Positions 38,964 through 46,745 of a stretch of 59,782 nucleotides of DNA are shown one piece after another. The stretch's first letter is position 1. Each line of letters begins with the position of its first letter. Made by a program: the position numbers and the translations under genes. The DNA is from a virus, in IMG/VR virus record IMGVR_UViG_3300028840_006308, positions 1-59,782 of that record; one strand, 5' to 3'. The notes under the pieces were generated by a model that was not told the DNA's origin, did not search any database, and saw only the letters and a program-made list of their open reading frames with translations.

Positions 38964-39266
38964 TCATCCTTCCCGCCCGGCAACCGTGCGCAGTGCCAGG
39001 TTGTGGACGCGGGACACGCCCGCGTTGGTTTCGTCGCCTGTTTCGGGCAGAACCATGGCGTTCAAGTCCACCTCACGCACCGAATCGGCCATCTCGCCAA
39101 TCATGCGAACGGCCTCCTTGTCGCCACCCCCCGATGTCCACATTCGACGTATGGTATGCAGCTCACCCGCGACAAATTTGTCCGGGGCGCTTAGGCTGAG
39201 CTTCTCCCAATCTTCGGGCACCTCGATGATCACAAGGCGGGGCAGGGGCTTTTCCTCGGCGTCCAT
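38964..39266 (-). CDS. Hypothetical protein
   Basis: 100 residues. LPRLVIIEVPEDWEKLSLSA at the start, then a helical second half. No known domain. Confidence 0.65.
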   Translation of the reverse strand: MDAEEKPLPRLVIIEVPEDWEKLSLSAPDKFVAGELHTIRRMWTSGGGDKEAVRMIGEMADSVREVDLNAMVLPETGDETNAGVSRVHNLALRTVAGREG

Positions 39267-39272
39267 TTTCTG

Positions 39273-39545
39273 TTATCCCCTCTCTTCCTTATCCAACCCC
39301 AGATGCCGACGAGCGGCTCTGGATAACTCCAGGCATGCCTCAGACGGGTGTATGTCCCTGGCACAGAATGCCCCTGCCAGGCGGGGCTCGCTTAACAGTT
39401 CGGTGGGCACCAGCGTGAGGCGTCCCGGCCCCGGACAAGTGGAGCCGTCCTCGCATCCTGTCAGGCGGCAAAAGCCATACTTGTCGTTGAACCAGGGACA
39501 GTCGTCGCACTCCAAGTACTCGATTACTATTTCGGCTAGACTCAT
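39273..39545 (-). CDS. Cysteine-rich hypothetical protein
   Basis: 90 residues with ECDDCPWFNDKYGFCRLTGC and CPGPG, a spacing like small metal or iron-sulfur proteins. Overlaps the upstream gene by four bases. Confidence 0.65.
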   Translation of the reverse strand: MSLAEIVIEYLECDDCPWFNDKYGFCRLTGCEDGSTCPGPGRLTLVPTELLSEPRLAGAFCARDIHPSEACLELSRAARRHLGLDKEERG

Positions 39546-39766
39546 ACCTTAATCTCCAAGGCTACGGAGAACGTCGGTGTCGATCCGTCGTATCCCGCAA
39601 AGAAGGCGAACATCGAAACCCACAGCTCGTCGCAGATGCAGTCGCAACGACAAGCGGGGGCTACGCTCCGGCACATTTCCAAGACCAGGTCGGCTATAGC
39701 TAGCGTGCGGTCCGCGCCGATCATCAAGTCCAGCAGGCCCTGGATGGCATCGCTATCGATCTTCAC
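39542..39766 (-). CDS. Small hypothetical protein with cysteines
   Basis: 74 residues: helical start (AIQGLLDLMIGADRTLAIAD), then CRSVAPACRCDCICDE. Possibly metal-binding. Confidence 0.6.
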   Translation of the reverse strand: MKIDSDAIQGLLDLMIGADRTLAIADLVLEMCRSVAPACRCDCICDELWVSMFAFFAGYDGSTPTFSVALEIKV

Positions 39767-40014
39767 TTGTTCTTCCTCCTGTTTCGGGGCTTGGCGATGC
39801 CCTCATTCTCGATGCGGCGAATAAGGCGCTGGATCCGATGGCTGATGACGGTCGCATGCCTCTCCAGCCAGTCGTCATCGGCCCACAAAGCCTCCAGTAT
39901 CTTCTTGGCCGACTTTCCGCGCGCCTGCTGGTAGTTGAGGAGCTCCCAGCTGTCATCTCCAATAGCCGCCGCCTCGCGGTCTATTTCATCGCGAGTGATA
40001 GGCTCTTCGCTCAC
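39763..40014 (-). CDS. Small helical hypothetical protein
   Basis: 83 residues from GTG overlapping the previous stop as GTGA; AAGGAGGAAGGGCAA upstream. Helical with a basic end KPRNRRKNK. Confidence 0.65.
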   Translation of the reverse strand: MSEEPITRDEIDREAAAIGDDSWELLNYQQARGKSAKKILEALWADDDWLERHATVISHRIQRLIRRIENEGIAKPRNRRKNK

Positions 40015-40241
40015 TTGCCCTTCCTCCTCTTTACCACGAGCTCTATCGCCTTGGCCTGCTGCGGCGTTCGGATAATCCCCTTGGGGCACCCGACGGTTCT
40101 TCCTGTGAACCAGCACATGTTGCAAGCCGCCAGCGCCAGGCGCTCTTCTTTGTGCATACCGCTAAGCGGGCCCTTGTTGCTGTATCGCGGTGGTTCCGGC
40201 CAACAGGGGCGTCCCCACAGGACTATCGGGGTGTTCTTCAC
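40011..40241 (-). CDS. Small hypothetical protein with CxxC
   Basis: 76 residues from GTG with the same upstream cassette as its neighbour. ACNMCWFTGRTVGCPKGII has three cysteines. Basic end VVKRRKGK. Confidence 0.65.
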   Translation of the reverse strand: MKNTPIVLWGRPCWPEPPRYSNKGPLSGMHKEERLALAACNMCWFTGRTVGCPKGIIRTPQQAKAIELVVKRRKGK

Positions 40242-40468
40242 TTGCCCTTCCTCCTCTTCCGCGCGTTTTCGATTATCTTGTCGGCCTGGGGCCAACTGCC
40301 CTCCACGATGCTCTTGTAGTAGTCGCGGTCCATCTCGACGTGGGCGAGCTCCTCGGCAAGCTCCAAGAGGAAGGCGTACATCTCGCCTTTGGAGGCCGCC
40401 ATGACCTTCCTGATCTTACGGATGCGCTGGCAAAGCGGACAGGTGCAGTCCTTGAGTTTCTTGGGCAT
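40238..40468 (-). CDS. Small helical protein with CxxC
   Basis: 76 residues. CTCPLCQRIRKIRKVMAASK then acidic helix and a basic end NARKRRKGK, whose codons form the next ribosome site. Confidence 0.65.
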   Translation of the reverse strand: MPKKLKDCTCPLCQRIRKIRKVMAASKGEMYAFLLELAEELAHVEMDRDYYKSIVEGSWPQADKIIENARKRRKGK

Positions 40469-40827
40469 CAGACAGCTCCGCACAGGGGACAGTCCCCATC
40501 AAGATGGGCTTCTTGGCATTCGATGGCCGCGTATAGGTAATCGTCACCGCATAATGTCTTCGCGGCATCCACCTTCCACCAGGGCACAGATTCGAGCCTG
40601 CGGATAACCTCAGCATCTAGTTTTCTCCGGCGCATGGCCCGCTTCAGGAATATCACCGCCGAGAGGAGAAAGACGACCATCACAGTCGCAAGAACCACCC
40701 TGCTCTTAAGAGCGGAGGCAATCATCAGGGCCATGCTCGACAACGATAGGATGTAGTAGGGCCAGTCCAAGGGAATGGAATCAAGCTCGCCCTTAATGAG
40801 CCAGATTTCGCGGTCGCGCACCTTCAT
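40468..40827 (-). CDS. Two-span membrane protein with cysteine end
   Basis: 119 residues. Membrane helices at about 24-41 (YYILSLSSMALMIASALK) and 43-61 (VVLATVMVVFLLSAVIFL). The C-terminal half is soluble with CGDD and CPLCGA. Confidence 0.65.
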   Translation of the reverse strand: MKVRDREIWLIKGELDSIPLDWPYYILSLSSMALMIASALKSRVVLATVMVVFLLSAVIFLKRAMRRRKLDAEVIRRLESVPWWKVDAAKTLCGDDYLYAAIECQEAHLDGDCPLCGAV

Positions 40828-40828
40828 C

Positions 40829-41026
40829 TTAGTAGTACCCCAGGAAGCTCATCGTCACACGGCCGTGGACCTTGCAGGTCGCGTTGTGCTCCATCTTTAC
40901 CTCCCCCAAGCCGTTGATCAGGATGGTCTCGTCGGCCTTCACAAAGCGCCCACAGATAGGGCAAGTGCGCAGAAACATGGCCCCCTCGTCGCCATACGAG
41001 ACCAAGGGGCTTCCCTCTTGGATCAT
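40829..41026 (-). CDS. Small zinc-finger-like protein
   Basis: 65 residues with TCPICGRFVKADETILI and a later CKVHG, a CxxC...CxxH arrangement. Confidence 0.65.
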   Translation of the reverse strand: MIQEGSPLVSYGDEGAMFLRTCPICGRFVKADETILINGLGEVKMEHNATCKVHGRVTMSFLGYY

Positions 41027-41349
41027 CAGCTGGCCTCTCCGCGTGCAACCCTATCTTGCGCCAGCTTTAAGTCATCTAGAAATCCCACCAGCTTCTCGTG
41101 GTCCTCCCGATTGAGCATTTGAAAGGAGAAGAAGAATCCTCGATCTGCTGCCTTGTCGATGTATTCGTAGCACATGGAAATTTCGTCGGCGATCATCTGA
41201 TCTAATGTTTCGGAGCCAAGAAGACGGAATATGGGAAAGCGCAGGTCGCCAGGCTCGTAAACACAGATCTTACCTGAAGCGATATCCTTGGCCAGTTTGC
41301 GCAGACAATCGTCGGGTCTGGGGGTATAGGAGGCTGTTTCTTGATTCAT
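41026..41349 (-). CDS. Hypothetical protein
   Basis: 107 residues, helical (DQMIADEISMCYEYIDKAAD). One-base overlap with the next gene. Not recognised. Confidence 0.65.
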   Translation of the reverse strand: MNQETASYTPRPDDCLRKLAKDIASGKICVYEPGDLRFPIFRLLGSETLDQMIADEISMCYEYIDKAADRGFFFSFQMLNREDHEKLVGFLDDLKLAQDRVARGEAS

Positions 41350-41350
41350 C

Positions 41351-41716
41351 TTACCACTCCGAGGTGCAGATGCAACAGGGCACCTGGCCCTTTTCCATGG
41401 CCTGGGCCAAGAGCGAGCCCGCTGTTTCGTCGGTCACAATGGTCTGATCGTGGTCGTGATGGAATCGCATCTCCTTGGCTAGCGGCACCGGTTCGCCGTC
41501 GAGGTCTTCGATCAACTCCTCGATGCTGCGCCAGTCGCACTGATTGTCTTTCACCGAAACCGTATCGCGCAGGTAGGCCATCAGCGCCTCGGATAGGCTC
41601 CGGCCCGCGTACCACATCGTCACGCAGGTAGAGAGGCTGTAGACCCGCCAGCGGCCGGGATAGAGCTCGAAACGCCAGGCGTCGACTTGCTCGGCGGTGG
41701 TAAGCATGTCCTTCAT
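41351..41716 (-). CDS. Hypothetical protein
   Basis: 121 residues. WRFELYPGRWRVYSLSTCVT and SLSEALMAYLRDTVS resemble phage proteins of unknown role; the end has CCICTSEW. Four-base overlap with its upstream gene. Confidence 0.65.
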   Translation of the reverse strand: MKDMLTTAEQVDAWRFELYPGRWRVYSLSTCVTMWYAGRSLSEALMAYLRDTVSVKDNQCDWRSIEELIEDLDGEPVPLAKEMRFHHDHDQTIVTDETAGSLLAQAMEKGQVPCCICTSEW

Positions 41717-42015
41717 ACCTTGTGCCCCTTCCGATTGCGCTCGTTCTCCGCGTTGTGCGGGGCAACGCAGAGCTCTACTAGGGGAAGCCGCCGCACTTCA
41801 TCGGCGGCGGTCAACTTGGTGCTTCCTGCGACGTTCTGGATGTACTTGCGAACCGCGGCCTTTAGCTGGGATAGCAGCAGCTCGTACTTGTTGGCGCCGG
41901 AGTAGAACCCCTCCGAGTGCTCGTGGCTCATGCACTTGGCGCAATAGATAACGCCCTCGTCCAGGTGCCTGCCGCAGCCGTCGCAGGTGATATCTACCTG
42001 TGCCTCGGCACCCAT
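41713..42015 (-). CDS. Zinc-finger hypothetical protein
   Basis: 100 residues with ITCDGCGRHLDEGVIYCAKC (zinc ribbon), then a helical basic region. Confidence 0.7.
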   Translation of the reverse strand: MGAEAQVDITCDGCGRHLDEGVIYCAKCMSHEHSEGFYSGANKYELLLSQLKAAVRKYIQNVAGSTKLTAADEVRRLPLVELCVAPHNAENERNRKGHKV

Positions 42016-42383
42016 TACTTGGCCTCCGGTTTCGGCGGATAGGGCTTTGCAAGCACGGCGCGCATCTCCGCCTCTATCTGTTCCGTAAGCACGCAGCCGT
42101 TTTCGATGTACGCCAAGATGGCCGCACGTGCCTGGGCGAGCTGTCCTTCGGCGGCATTGGCGCGAGCTTGTTCCTTGAACATGAGCGTCAGGGGATGGCG
42201 GTCCTCCTTGGCCTTCCAGCGTCGCTCGGCCTCTTCACGCCGCTTTGCAACGGTATTGGGGTGGTGCTGCCGACAGTAGCCATCCTTTACGGCCCTGCGG
42301 CTACACCGGGCCGCCCCGGCGGGCGGATAGTTTCGCGCATACCGGACCACCTTTTCCTTGCAGCGCTCTTTCTTGGGGATCAT
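42015..42383 (-). CDS. Zinc-knuckle hypothetical protein
   Basis: 122 residues. ARCSRRAVKDGYCRQHHP is a short knuckle seen in phage proteins, followed by a charged coiled coil (RREEAERRWKAKEDRHPL). Confidence 0.7.
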   Translation of the reverse strand: MIPKKERCKEKVVRYARNYPPAGAARCSRRAVKDGYCRQHHPNTVAKRREEAERRWKAKEDRHPLTLMFKEQARANAAEGQLAQARAAILAYIENGCVLTEQIEAEMRAVLAKPYPPKPEAK

Positions 42384-42697
42384 TTCTTGCTCTTCCGCTT
42401 CGCCTTCTGGCGAACGGCCTTGAACTCCGGGACCATCGAAACCAGCACTGACCAGCTCGTCACGTTGCCCTTGTAGTCGCGGACGTTGATGTCGCTGTAA
42501 TGCGCGTTTGTCTGACCGTCGTGGTGTGGCTTGGCATATTCCTTTGCGGCCTGTGCGGGGCTAGTGGCGCACACCACAAGGATGCCGTCCTTCTCGCTGG
42601 CCTCGTAATGCTTAGACCAGCACCAATACTCATCGGGCATGAGGCGCGATGCCCAGCTGGGCCGTTTGCCCTTGTCTATGCGTGCTATTGATCGCAT
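42380..42697 (-). CDS. Hypothetical protein
   Basis: 105 residues. YWCWSKHYEASEKDGILVVC and SPAQAAKEYAKPHHDG; basic tail KAKRKSKK overlaps the next ribosome site. Confidence 0.65.
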   Translation of the reverse strand: MRSIARIDKGKRPSWASRLMPDEYWCWSKHYEASEKDGILVVCATSPAQAAKEYAKPHHDGQTNAHYSDINVRDYKGNVTSWSVLVSMVPEFKAVRQKAKRKSKK

Positions 42698-42849
42698 CGT
42701 TTCCCCTTCTTCCTCTTGGCCTTTTGCTTGGCCCTGGCCGCGTTCCAAGCGTCGATCTTCTCCTGGTCGGGATCCGGTGGGGGTGGCTTACGATTGCGCT
42801 TGTGGTGCTTGGCGGCGAGTATCATGGAGAGTGCGTAGGGGAGGTCCAT
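42685..42849 (-). CDS. Short basic protein
   Basis: 54 residues (MDLPYALSMILAAKHHKRNR, then a proline run and a lysine-rich end). It fits exactly between genes at 42852 and 42697, overlapping the latter by 13 bases in another frame, and its end supplies the ribosome site. Confidence 0.6.
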   Translation of the reverse strand: MDLPYALSMILAAKHHKRNRKPPPPDPDQEKIDAWNAARAKQKAKRKKGKRCDQ

Positions 42850-42851
42850 GG

Positions 42852-43103
42852 TTATCTCGCCGTCACGTCTCTAGGGCCAATCTGTGAAAGCCCATCCGGG
42901 GCTTCTCCGGCGTTAATAAAGGAAATCCCCTCATCTATAAGCTCGCCCAGCAAGGGCTCTTCGCTCCCGGTCACATATGCTTCTTTGCACTGTGGAGAGC
43001 AGAAATAGACACGGCCGCCCGGGAGCCCGTTTAGATATGGCTGCCCGCGGGACCCGCGTCGAGCGCTAAGGGGTTCTCCGCAGAAGGGGCACGGATAGCT
43101 CAT
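42852..43103 (-). CDS. Zinc-finger protein (MYND/YHS-like)
   Basis: 83 residues. YPCPFCGEPLSARRGSRGQP, then RVYFCSPQCKEAYVTG, a cysteine pattern like small YHS/FCS zinc fingers; acidic tail. Confidence 0.7.
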   Translation of the reverse strand: MSYPCPFCGEPLSARRGSRGQPYLNGLPGGRVYFCSPQCKEAYVTGSEEPLLGELIDEGISFINAGEAPDGLSQIGPRDVTAR

Positions 43104-43113
43104 GGGCTCCGAC

Positions 43114-43389
43114 CTAGTACGACTGCCCATCGGCCAGGTCGGCCAGGCGGTCGCTCTCCTTTTCCCAATCGCCGATGGCTTTCTTGATGGTGGAACAATC
43201 ATCGCGGACGTGACCCTCCAGGCCCTTTCTTGAGGCCCGCACGTAGCCTATTAGCCTGTCGAGCTCCGGCCATTCGCCCGGCTTTGCATCGATTTCGGTG
43301 CGCTCTTGATCGAGCTGCTTTTCGGCCTGTTCCAGGAACGCGCAGGCCTCCTCGATAGAGCCCAATGCATCGGAAAGAAGATGGCTCAC
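43114..43389 (-). CDS. Helical hypothetical protein
   Basis: 91 residues from GTG overlapping the previous stop. Helical with coiled-coil character (CAFLEQAEKQLDQERTEID). Confidence 0.65.
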   Translation of the reverse strand: MSHLLSDALGSIEEACAFLEQAEKQLDQERTEIDAKPGEWPELDRLIGYVRASRKGLEGHVRDDCSTIKKAIGDWEKESDRLADLADGQSY

Positions 43390-43565
43390 GTCTTGGTCTC
43401 CTTGGCCTGTGCGTTCACTTGGCGCCGGATTTCCCGGTAGCAAGTATGGCAGAGCCGCATCTCCGTACAGCGGCCTCTTACGACCCACACGTAGACCGTA
43501 TCGCTGACGCAGAAGTTGCAACCGCCTGCATCGCGGGCCTTGGCGCGGTGTACGGTGGGATCCAT
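43386..43565 (-). CDS. Small zinc-finger protein
   Basis: 59 residues with GCNFCVSDTVYVWVVRGRC and LCHTCYREI, a treble-clef-like pattern. Confidence 0.7.
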   Translation of the reverse strand: MDPTVHRAKARDAGGCNFCVSDTVYVWVVRGRCTEMRLCHTCYREIRRQVNAQAKETKT

Positions 43566-43567
43566 CT

Positions 43568-43954
43568 TCACACGGCCGCCGTGATATAGCGGGCCAGGTT
43601 TTCCCCGGCTATTTCGAGATGATCGAACTCGGGGATATACTTGTCCGAGTCGTCGGCGGGTATAGCCCGCACAAGGGCCTTGGTGGCATCGCAATAGGCT
43701 TGGACGGCCTCTTCTACCCGTTCGGCGTCCAGGCGCTCCTCGTCCCGTACACGGGCCGCTTCCCGCTTTGCGTGCCCACGAGCGGCCTGCACTGCGGCAA
43801 TACCCACTTCCACGGCAATGTGGACTTCCTCGGGACCCAGTTTGGCCTTGTAGAACTCCTTCATTGCCCACTCCTCGGCAGCTTCTATCTCCGCTTGGGC
43901 GGGGTTGCCGCAGGATCCGCAGTAAGGGTCTCCACATAGGCACGGTCCGCTCAT
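43568..43954 (-). CDS. Helical hypothetical protein, first gene after the 43976 promoter
   Basis: 128 residues. MSGPCLCGDPYCGSCGNP at the start (metal-binding), then long helices with a basic-acidic pattern (KREAARVRDEERLDAERVEE). AGGAGG upstream. Confidence 0.65.
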   Translation of the reverse strand: MSGPCLCGDPYCGSCGNPAQAEIEAAEEWAMKEFYKAKLGPEEVHIAVEVGIAAVQAARGHAKREAARVRDEERLDAERVEEAVQAYCDATKALVRAIPADDSDKYIPEFDHLEIAGENLARYITAAV

Positions 43955-43975
43955 TTCCTTTCCCTCCTGTTGTCC

Positions 43976-44003
43976 ATTATGTAGACATCTCTGCCAAAGT
44001 CAA
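43976..44003 (-). promoter_or_regulatory. Leftward promoter inside the accessory block
   Basis: On the minus strand TTGACT (44003-43998) and CATAAT (43981-43976) are 16 bases apart, in an AT-rich gap of 73 bases. It would drive the genes from 43954 down to 28501. Confidence 0.6.
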
Positions 44004-44027
44004 GGCATAAATTAGGTAAATACCGGA

Positions 44028-44348
44028 CTAATAGCGTAAACCCTTGAGACTGCGGCCTGCACGGAAGGATACGGTTCTGCTTTCAGGGACGGCCTTTGCC
44101 TGGCCCTTAGGGGCCTTCACGCGCCTTTTGGCCCACCCCCGGGGCCGAAAGCTACCAAAGCCCCTCAACTCAACACAGTGGCCTTTCTGCAGGGCGGAAA
44201 CCAACTCGTCCAGGAATGCGTTCAAGACGATCCGCACGGGCTCGGCCTTTACGTCAAGAGCCTCGGCCGCCCGGCGGCACAGCTCCCGCTTGTGGACCGT
44301 AACCTTCGCGGCCTTGTTGCGCTTGATGACCCACTTGGGCTTAGGCAT
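44028..44348 (-). CDS. HU/IHF-family DNA-binding protein
   Basis: 106 residues. The HU core is clear: KRELCRRAAEALDVKAEPVR, NAFLDELVSALQKGHCVELR, GFGSFRPRGWAKRRVKAPKG, FRAGRSLKGLRY. It bends or wraps DNA as a dimer. It may serve replication, recombination or genome compaction together with the lysine-rich virion proteins. The basic N-terminus is longer than in HU. Confidence 0.9.
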   Translation of the reverse strand: MPKPKWVIKRNKAAKVTVHKRELCRRAAEALDVKAEPVRIVLNAFLDELVSALQKGHCVELRGFGSFRPRGWAKRRVKAPKGQAKAVPESRTVSFRAGRSLKGLRY

Positions 44349-44362
44349 CGGTGTTCTCCTCG
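44338..44362. repeat. 25-bp junction repeat, copy 1
   Basis: Exact copy of 44606-44630. It covers the end of one gene (ENTDA stop), the ribosome site and the MPKP start of the next gene. Confidence 0.9.
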
Positions 44363-44616
44363 GACTCCAAGGGCAGCATCTCCAGCAGGAGGTCGCGCAG
44401 GATTAACGCATCCTCCATATCAAGGAGCAATTCCCCGCCATCGCGGACCACGCTCTCAACTCGCAGGGCTTCTCTTCCTTGCCAGCTCTCGACAAACTCA
44501 AGATTGAAGTGAAGCGTGCCGGACGAGTCAATGAACGCCCCTGCCTGGGGTTTCTGGGTCTCTAGCTCTCGTCGCAGTGCCGCGAAACGCTGTCCCCAGG
44601 TATTCGGCTTAGGCAT
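44341..44616 (-). CDS. Hypothetical protein
   Basis: 91 residues (WGQRFAALRRELETQ, then GTLHFNLEFVESWQGREALR). Its first four and last residues repeat those of its neighbours because of the 25-bp junction cassette. Confidence 0.65.
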   Translation of the reverse strand: MPKPNTWGQRFAALRRELETQKPQAGAFIDSSGTLHFNLEFVESWQGREALRVESVVRDGGELLLDMEDALILRDLLLEMLPLESEENTDA

Positions 44617-44630
44617 CGGTGTTCTCCTCG
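44606..44630. repeat. 25-bp junction repeat, copy 2
   Basis: Second copy of the gene-junction cassette, 268 bases from the first, suggesting gene duplication or insertion at the junction. Confidence 0.9.
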
Positions 44631-45136
44631 TCGCGCCATTCTCCAAGCATGGTGAGTATAGGCAGAACCGCCCGCACCGCATCTCGGATAGTCTCGTGGC
44701 CATCGCCATCGTAATCCTGCCGGTGCAAGAGAATGACCGCCGCCCTCCGAAGCTCCACTAATATGCCGTACAGGGGCAATGGGGTGTCCAGGCGCAGCAA
44801 CCTTTCAAGGCGGCGGCTGGCCCGAAGTTCCGGCGCGTTGACGTGCATCGTGAGCTCATCTAGCCTCTCCCGCATCGCCCACATATCAAGCCAGGCGTTC
44901 TTGAGCCACTCGTCGTCCTTTTCGGTGGGAGTGGGCGAGCGCTCCTGGTCCATCACCGCATCCATGCGGGCATAGATGTCCTCGAGTTTCCGGCCTGCCG
45001 CTCTTTCCAACATCACGGACTCCTTGTAGACCCTGGCAAACTTCTCGGCCAATTTCCCTGCCTCGCCATCGGGCACCTCGCACGTTAAGAGCGGACGATT
45101 GCGGGGATCTTGGAAGAAGCATAACTCCTTGGCCAT
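44609..45136 (-). CDS. Helical hypothetical protein
   Basis: 175 residues, helical (GKLAEKFARVYKESVMLERA, LRASRRLERLLRLDTPLPLY). No domain recognised. Confidence 0.65.
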   Translation of the reverse strand: MAKELCFFQDPRNRPLLTCEVPDGEAGKLAEKFARVYKESVMLERAAGRKLEDIYARMDAVMDQERSPTPTEKDDEWLKNAWLDMWAMRERLDELTMHVNAPELRASRRLERLLRLDTPLPLYGILVELRRAAVILLHRQDYDGDGHETIRDAVRAVLPILTMLGEWRDEENTDA

Positions 45137-45141
45137 CGAGG

Positions 45142-45330
45142 TTACTCCTTGGCGGACGATTCGATCTCCGCCCTTATCTTCATGGCCTGATAGGTATCCA
45201 GCGACATGATCATCAGCCCGTACTCGGCCTGTAGGTTGTCGCCGCAGGCCAGGCATACGTGCGGGCAGGTCATCACGAACGAGTCGGGGTTGCCGCAGAA
45301 CAAGCAGGCCTTGGGGTCGTGTTTAGTCAT
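45142..45330 (-). CDS. Small zinc-finger protein
   Basis: 62 residues with ACLFCGNPDSFVMTCPHVCL and CGDN; several cysteines and a histidine. Confidence 0.65.
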   Translation of the reverse strand: MTKHDPKACLFCGNPDSFVMTCPHVCLACGDNLQAEYGLMIMSLDTYQAMKIRAEIESSAKE

Positions 45331-45937
45331 TGGAGCCTCCCACCGCGATGTTCTCTATTTCCTCGCGCGTCTTGGAACGCTCCAGGGCCATCTGGATGCC
45401 AATGAGGTGCGCCCGGCAACGCATGGATACCATCTTGCCCGGCAATTCTACATCCCACCAGTCGGGGCCTAAGACATACTGGCCATGCTCGCGGATCCAG
45501 ACGTCCCAGTAGAACTCCGACTCCATGTGCGAAAGCATTCGCAGTTCTTCGGCCTTATCGACGGCCTTCTGGTTGTCCTCCTCTCGCTGCGTCTTAACCC
45601 ACCACTCGTACCAGCGCTCGGCCTCGCGAGTGTTCCATTCCCGGTGGCCTTTCCCATTTTCGCTGGCCTCGCACTTACTAGCGAAGTAGTCGATGCCACA
45701 GCCCGCCAGGAAGTCCCAACTAATGGGGCCGCTCCACCAGTAGGTGGCGCATCCCAGGTCGCCGCGAACTACCAGCCACCGGTCGTCCATGATGGTGTAG
45801 AGCACGCGGTTGCACCAGCTGTCGTCCGGTGTGCTCCATTTGAGGTGATGGCCGTGGTCGGTCTTCAGGAAAGAGGGCTCGTGGTCCTTGAACCAGGTCG
45901 TGCGAATTGTGTGGTCCATCTTCTCATAGGCGTCCAT
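45323..45937 (-). CDS. Hypothetical protein, tryptophan-rich
   Basis: 204 residues with many aromatic residues (SWCNRVLYTIMDDRWLVVRG, CATYWWSGPISWDFLAGCG, ERWYEWWVKTQREEDN). Such proteins occur in phages without a known role. GGAGG upstream. Confidence 0.7.
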   Translation of the reverse strand: MDAYEKMDHTIRTTWFKDHEPSFLKTDHGHHLKWSTPDDSWCNRVLYTIMDDRWLVVRGDLGCATYWWSGPISWDFLAGCGIDYFASKCEASENGKGHREWNTREAERWYEWWVKTQREEDNQKAVDKAEELRMLSHMESEFYWDVWIREHGQYVLGPDWWDVELPGKMVSMRCRAHLIGIQMALERSKTREEIENIAVGGSND

Positions 45938-46166
45938 TGGTTTCCTCCTTCTTGCCTGTGCTTACTATCGGTCTTCGGGCTCTTTCGATGTCGCGAGTCT
46001 TATTCCATCGGCAGGTACTGCACTGGCGCGCTTCTTGAAATCCGGAGCATAGCGCACCGAACGATACCTCGCCCGGCTCATGTTCAGGGCACTTCTCCGG
46101 ACGATAGAGGTCCGTAGGGTTCTTGTTGCCGCTCAGGCGGGCGCAGAGGCGCGATACAAAGCTCAT
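45924..46166 (-). CDS. Small hypothetical protein with CxxC
   Basis: 80 residues with CPEHEPGEVSFGALCSGF and CSTCRW, likely metal-binding. Confidence 0.6.
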   Translation of the reverse strand: MSFVSRLCARLSGNKNPTDLYRPEKCPEHEPGEVSFGALCSGFQEARQCSTCRWNKTRDIERARRPIVSTGKKEETNGRL

Positions 46167-46183
46167 GCCTATCCTCCTCTTGG

Positions 46184-46378
46184 TCATCGCTGCCAAACCC
46201 TTATCAGGTTTACCAGCCAGAACCAGACTCGGTGCCGCATGCGAATGGGCGGCCGAGAGTACAACACTGGGCCATCGGCGAGGTACTGATAGCCATCGAG
46301 CGGTGCTGGGGCGTAGTTTGGCCATCGATACCAGCCGATGTCGTCGGTCGTCCAGGGGGAGCCCGGGTTATTTATCAT
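46184..46378 (-). CDS. Small hypothetical protein
   Basis: 64 residues, proline- and tyrosine-rich, with a hydrophobic basic end (RHRVWFWLVNLIRVWQR) that may sit on a membrane. Its start overlaps FliS by 11 bases. Confidence 0.55.
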   Translation of the reverse strand: MINNPGSPWTTDDIGWYRWPNYAPAPLDGYQYLADGPVLYSRPPIRMRHRVWFWLVNLIRVWQR

Positions 46379-46745
46379 CCGTCTTCGATTCCTTCAACTT
46401 CATCGCCTGTTCCCAGGCAGACCGCAGGCCCTTGAGCACGCTCATGGCGTCATCTATCCGCTGGGGTTCCTGGTAGACGTTGGCCTCCACCAGGCGGTTG
46501 TAGGAGTAGGTGTAGAGGCTGGCCAGATTGTCGCCGATCTCACCTGCTTTCTTGCGGTCCAGGGCATACAGCAGCTCCATCACGATGTTCTGGGCCTTGG
46601 TCAGATGCTGGTGGGCGGCCTCCTTGTCTTTGCGCGCCATGGCCTCCTTGCCGTCCTGGCAGTACTTCAGGGCACCGTCGTAGAGCATCAGCACCAGTTG
46701 CTCGCGACTGGCATTCTGTATCTCGGTCTTGATGTCTTCGGTCAT
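46368..46745 (-). CDS. fliS: FliS-like flagellar export chaperone
   Basis: 125 residues matching FliS over most of its length: SREQLVLMLYDGALKYCQDG, AHQHLTKAQNIVMELLYALD, then GEIGDNLASLYTYSYNRLVE and ANVYQEPQRIDDAMSVLKGL. FliS binds the C-terminus of flagellin and stops early polymerisation. This copy lacks most of the N-terminal lid that carries a conserved tyrosine in cellular FliS. No other flagellar gene is nearby; it sits in an operon of phage hypotheticals. It could sequester flagellin and stop motility, or mimic the host chaperone. Confidence 0.85.
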   Translation of the reverse strand: MTEDIKTEIQNASREQLVLMLYDGALKYCQDGKEAMARKDKEAAHQHLTKAQNIVMELLYALDRKKAGEIGDNLASLYTYSYNRLVEANVYQEPQRIDDAMSVLKGLRSAWEQAMKLKESKTDDK

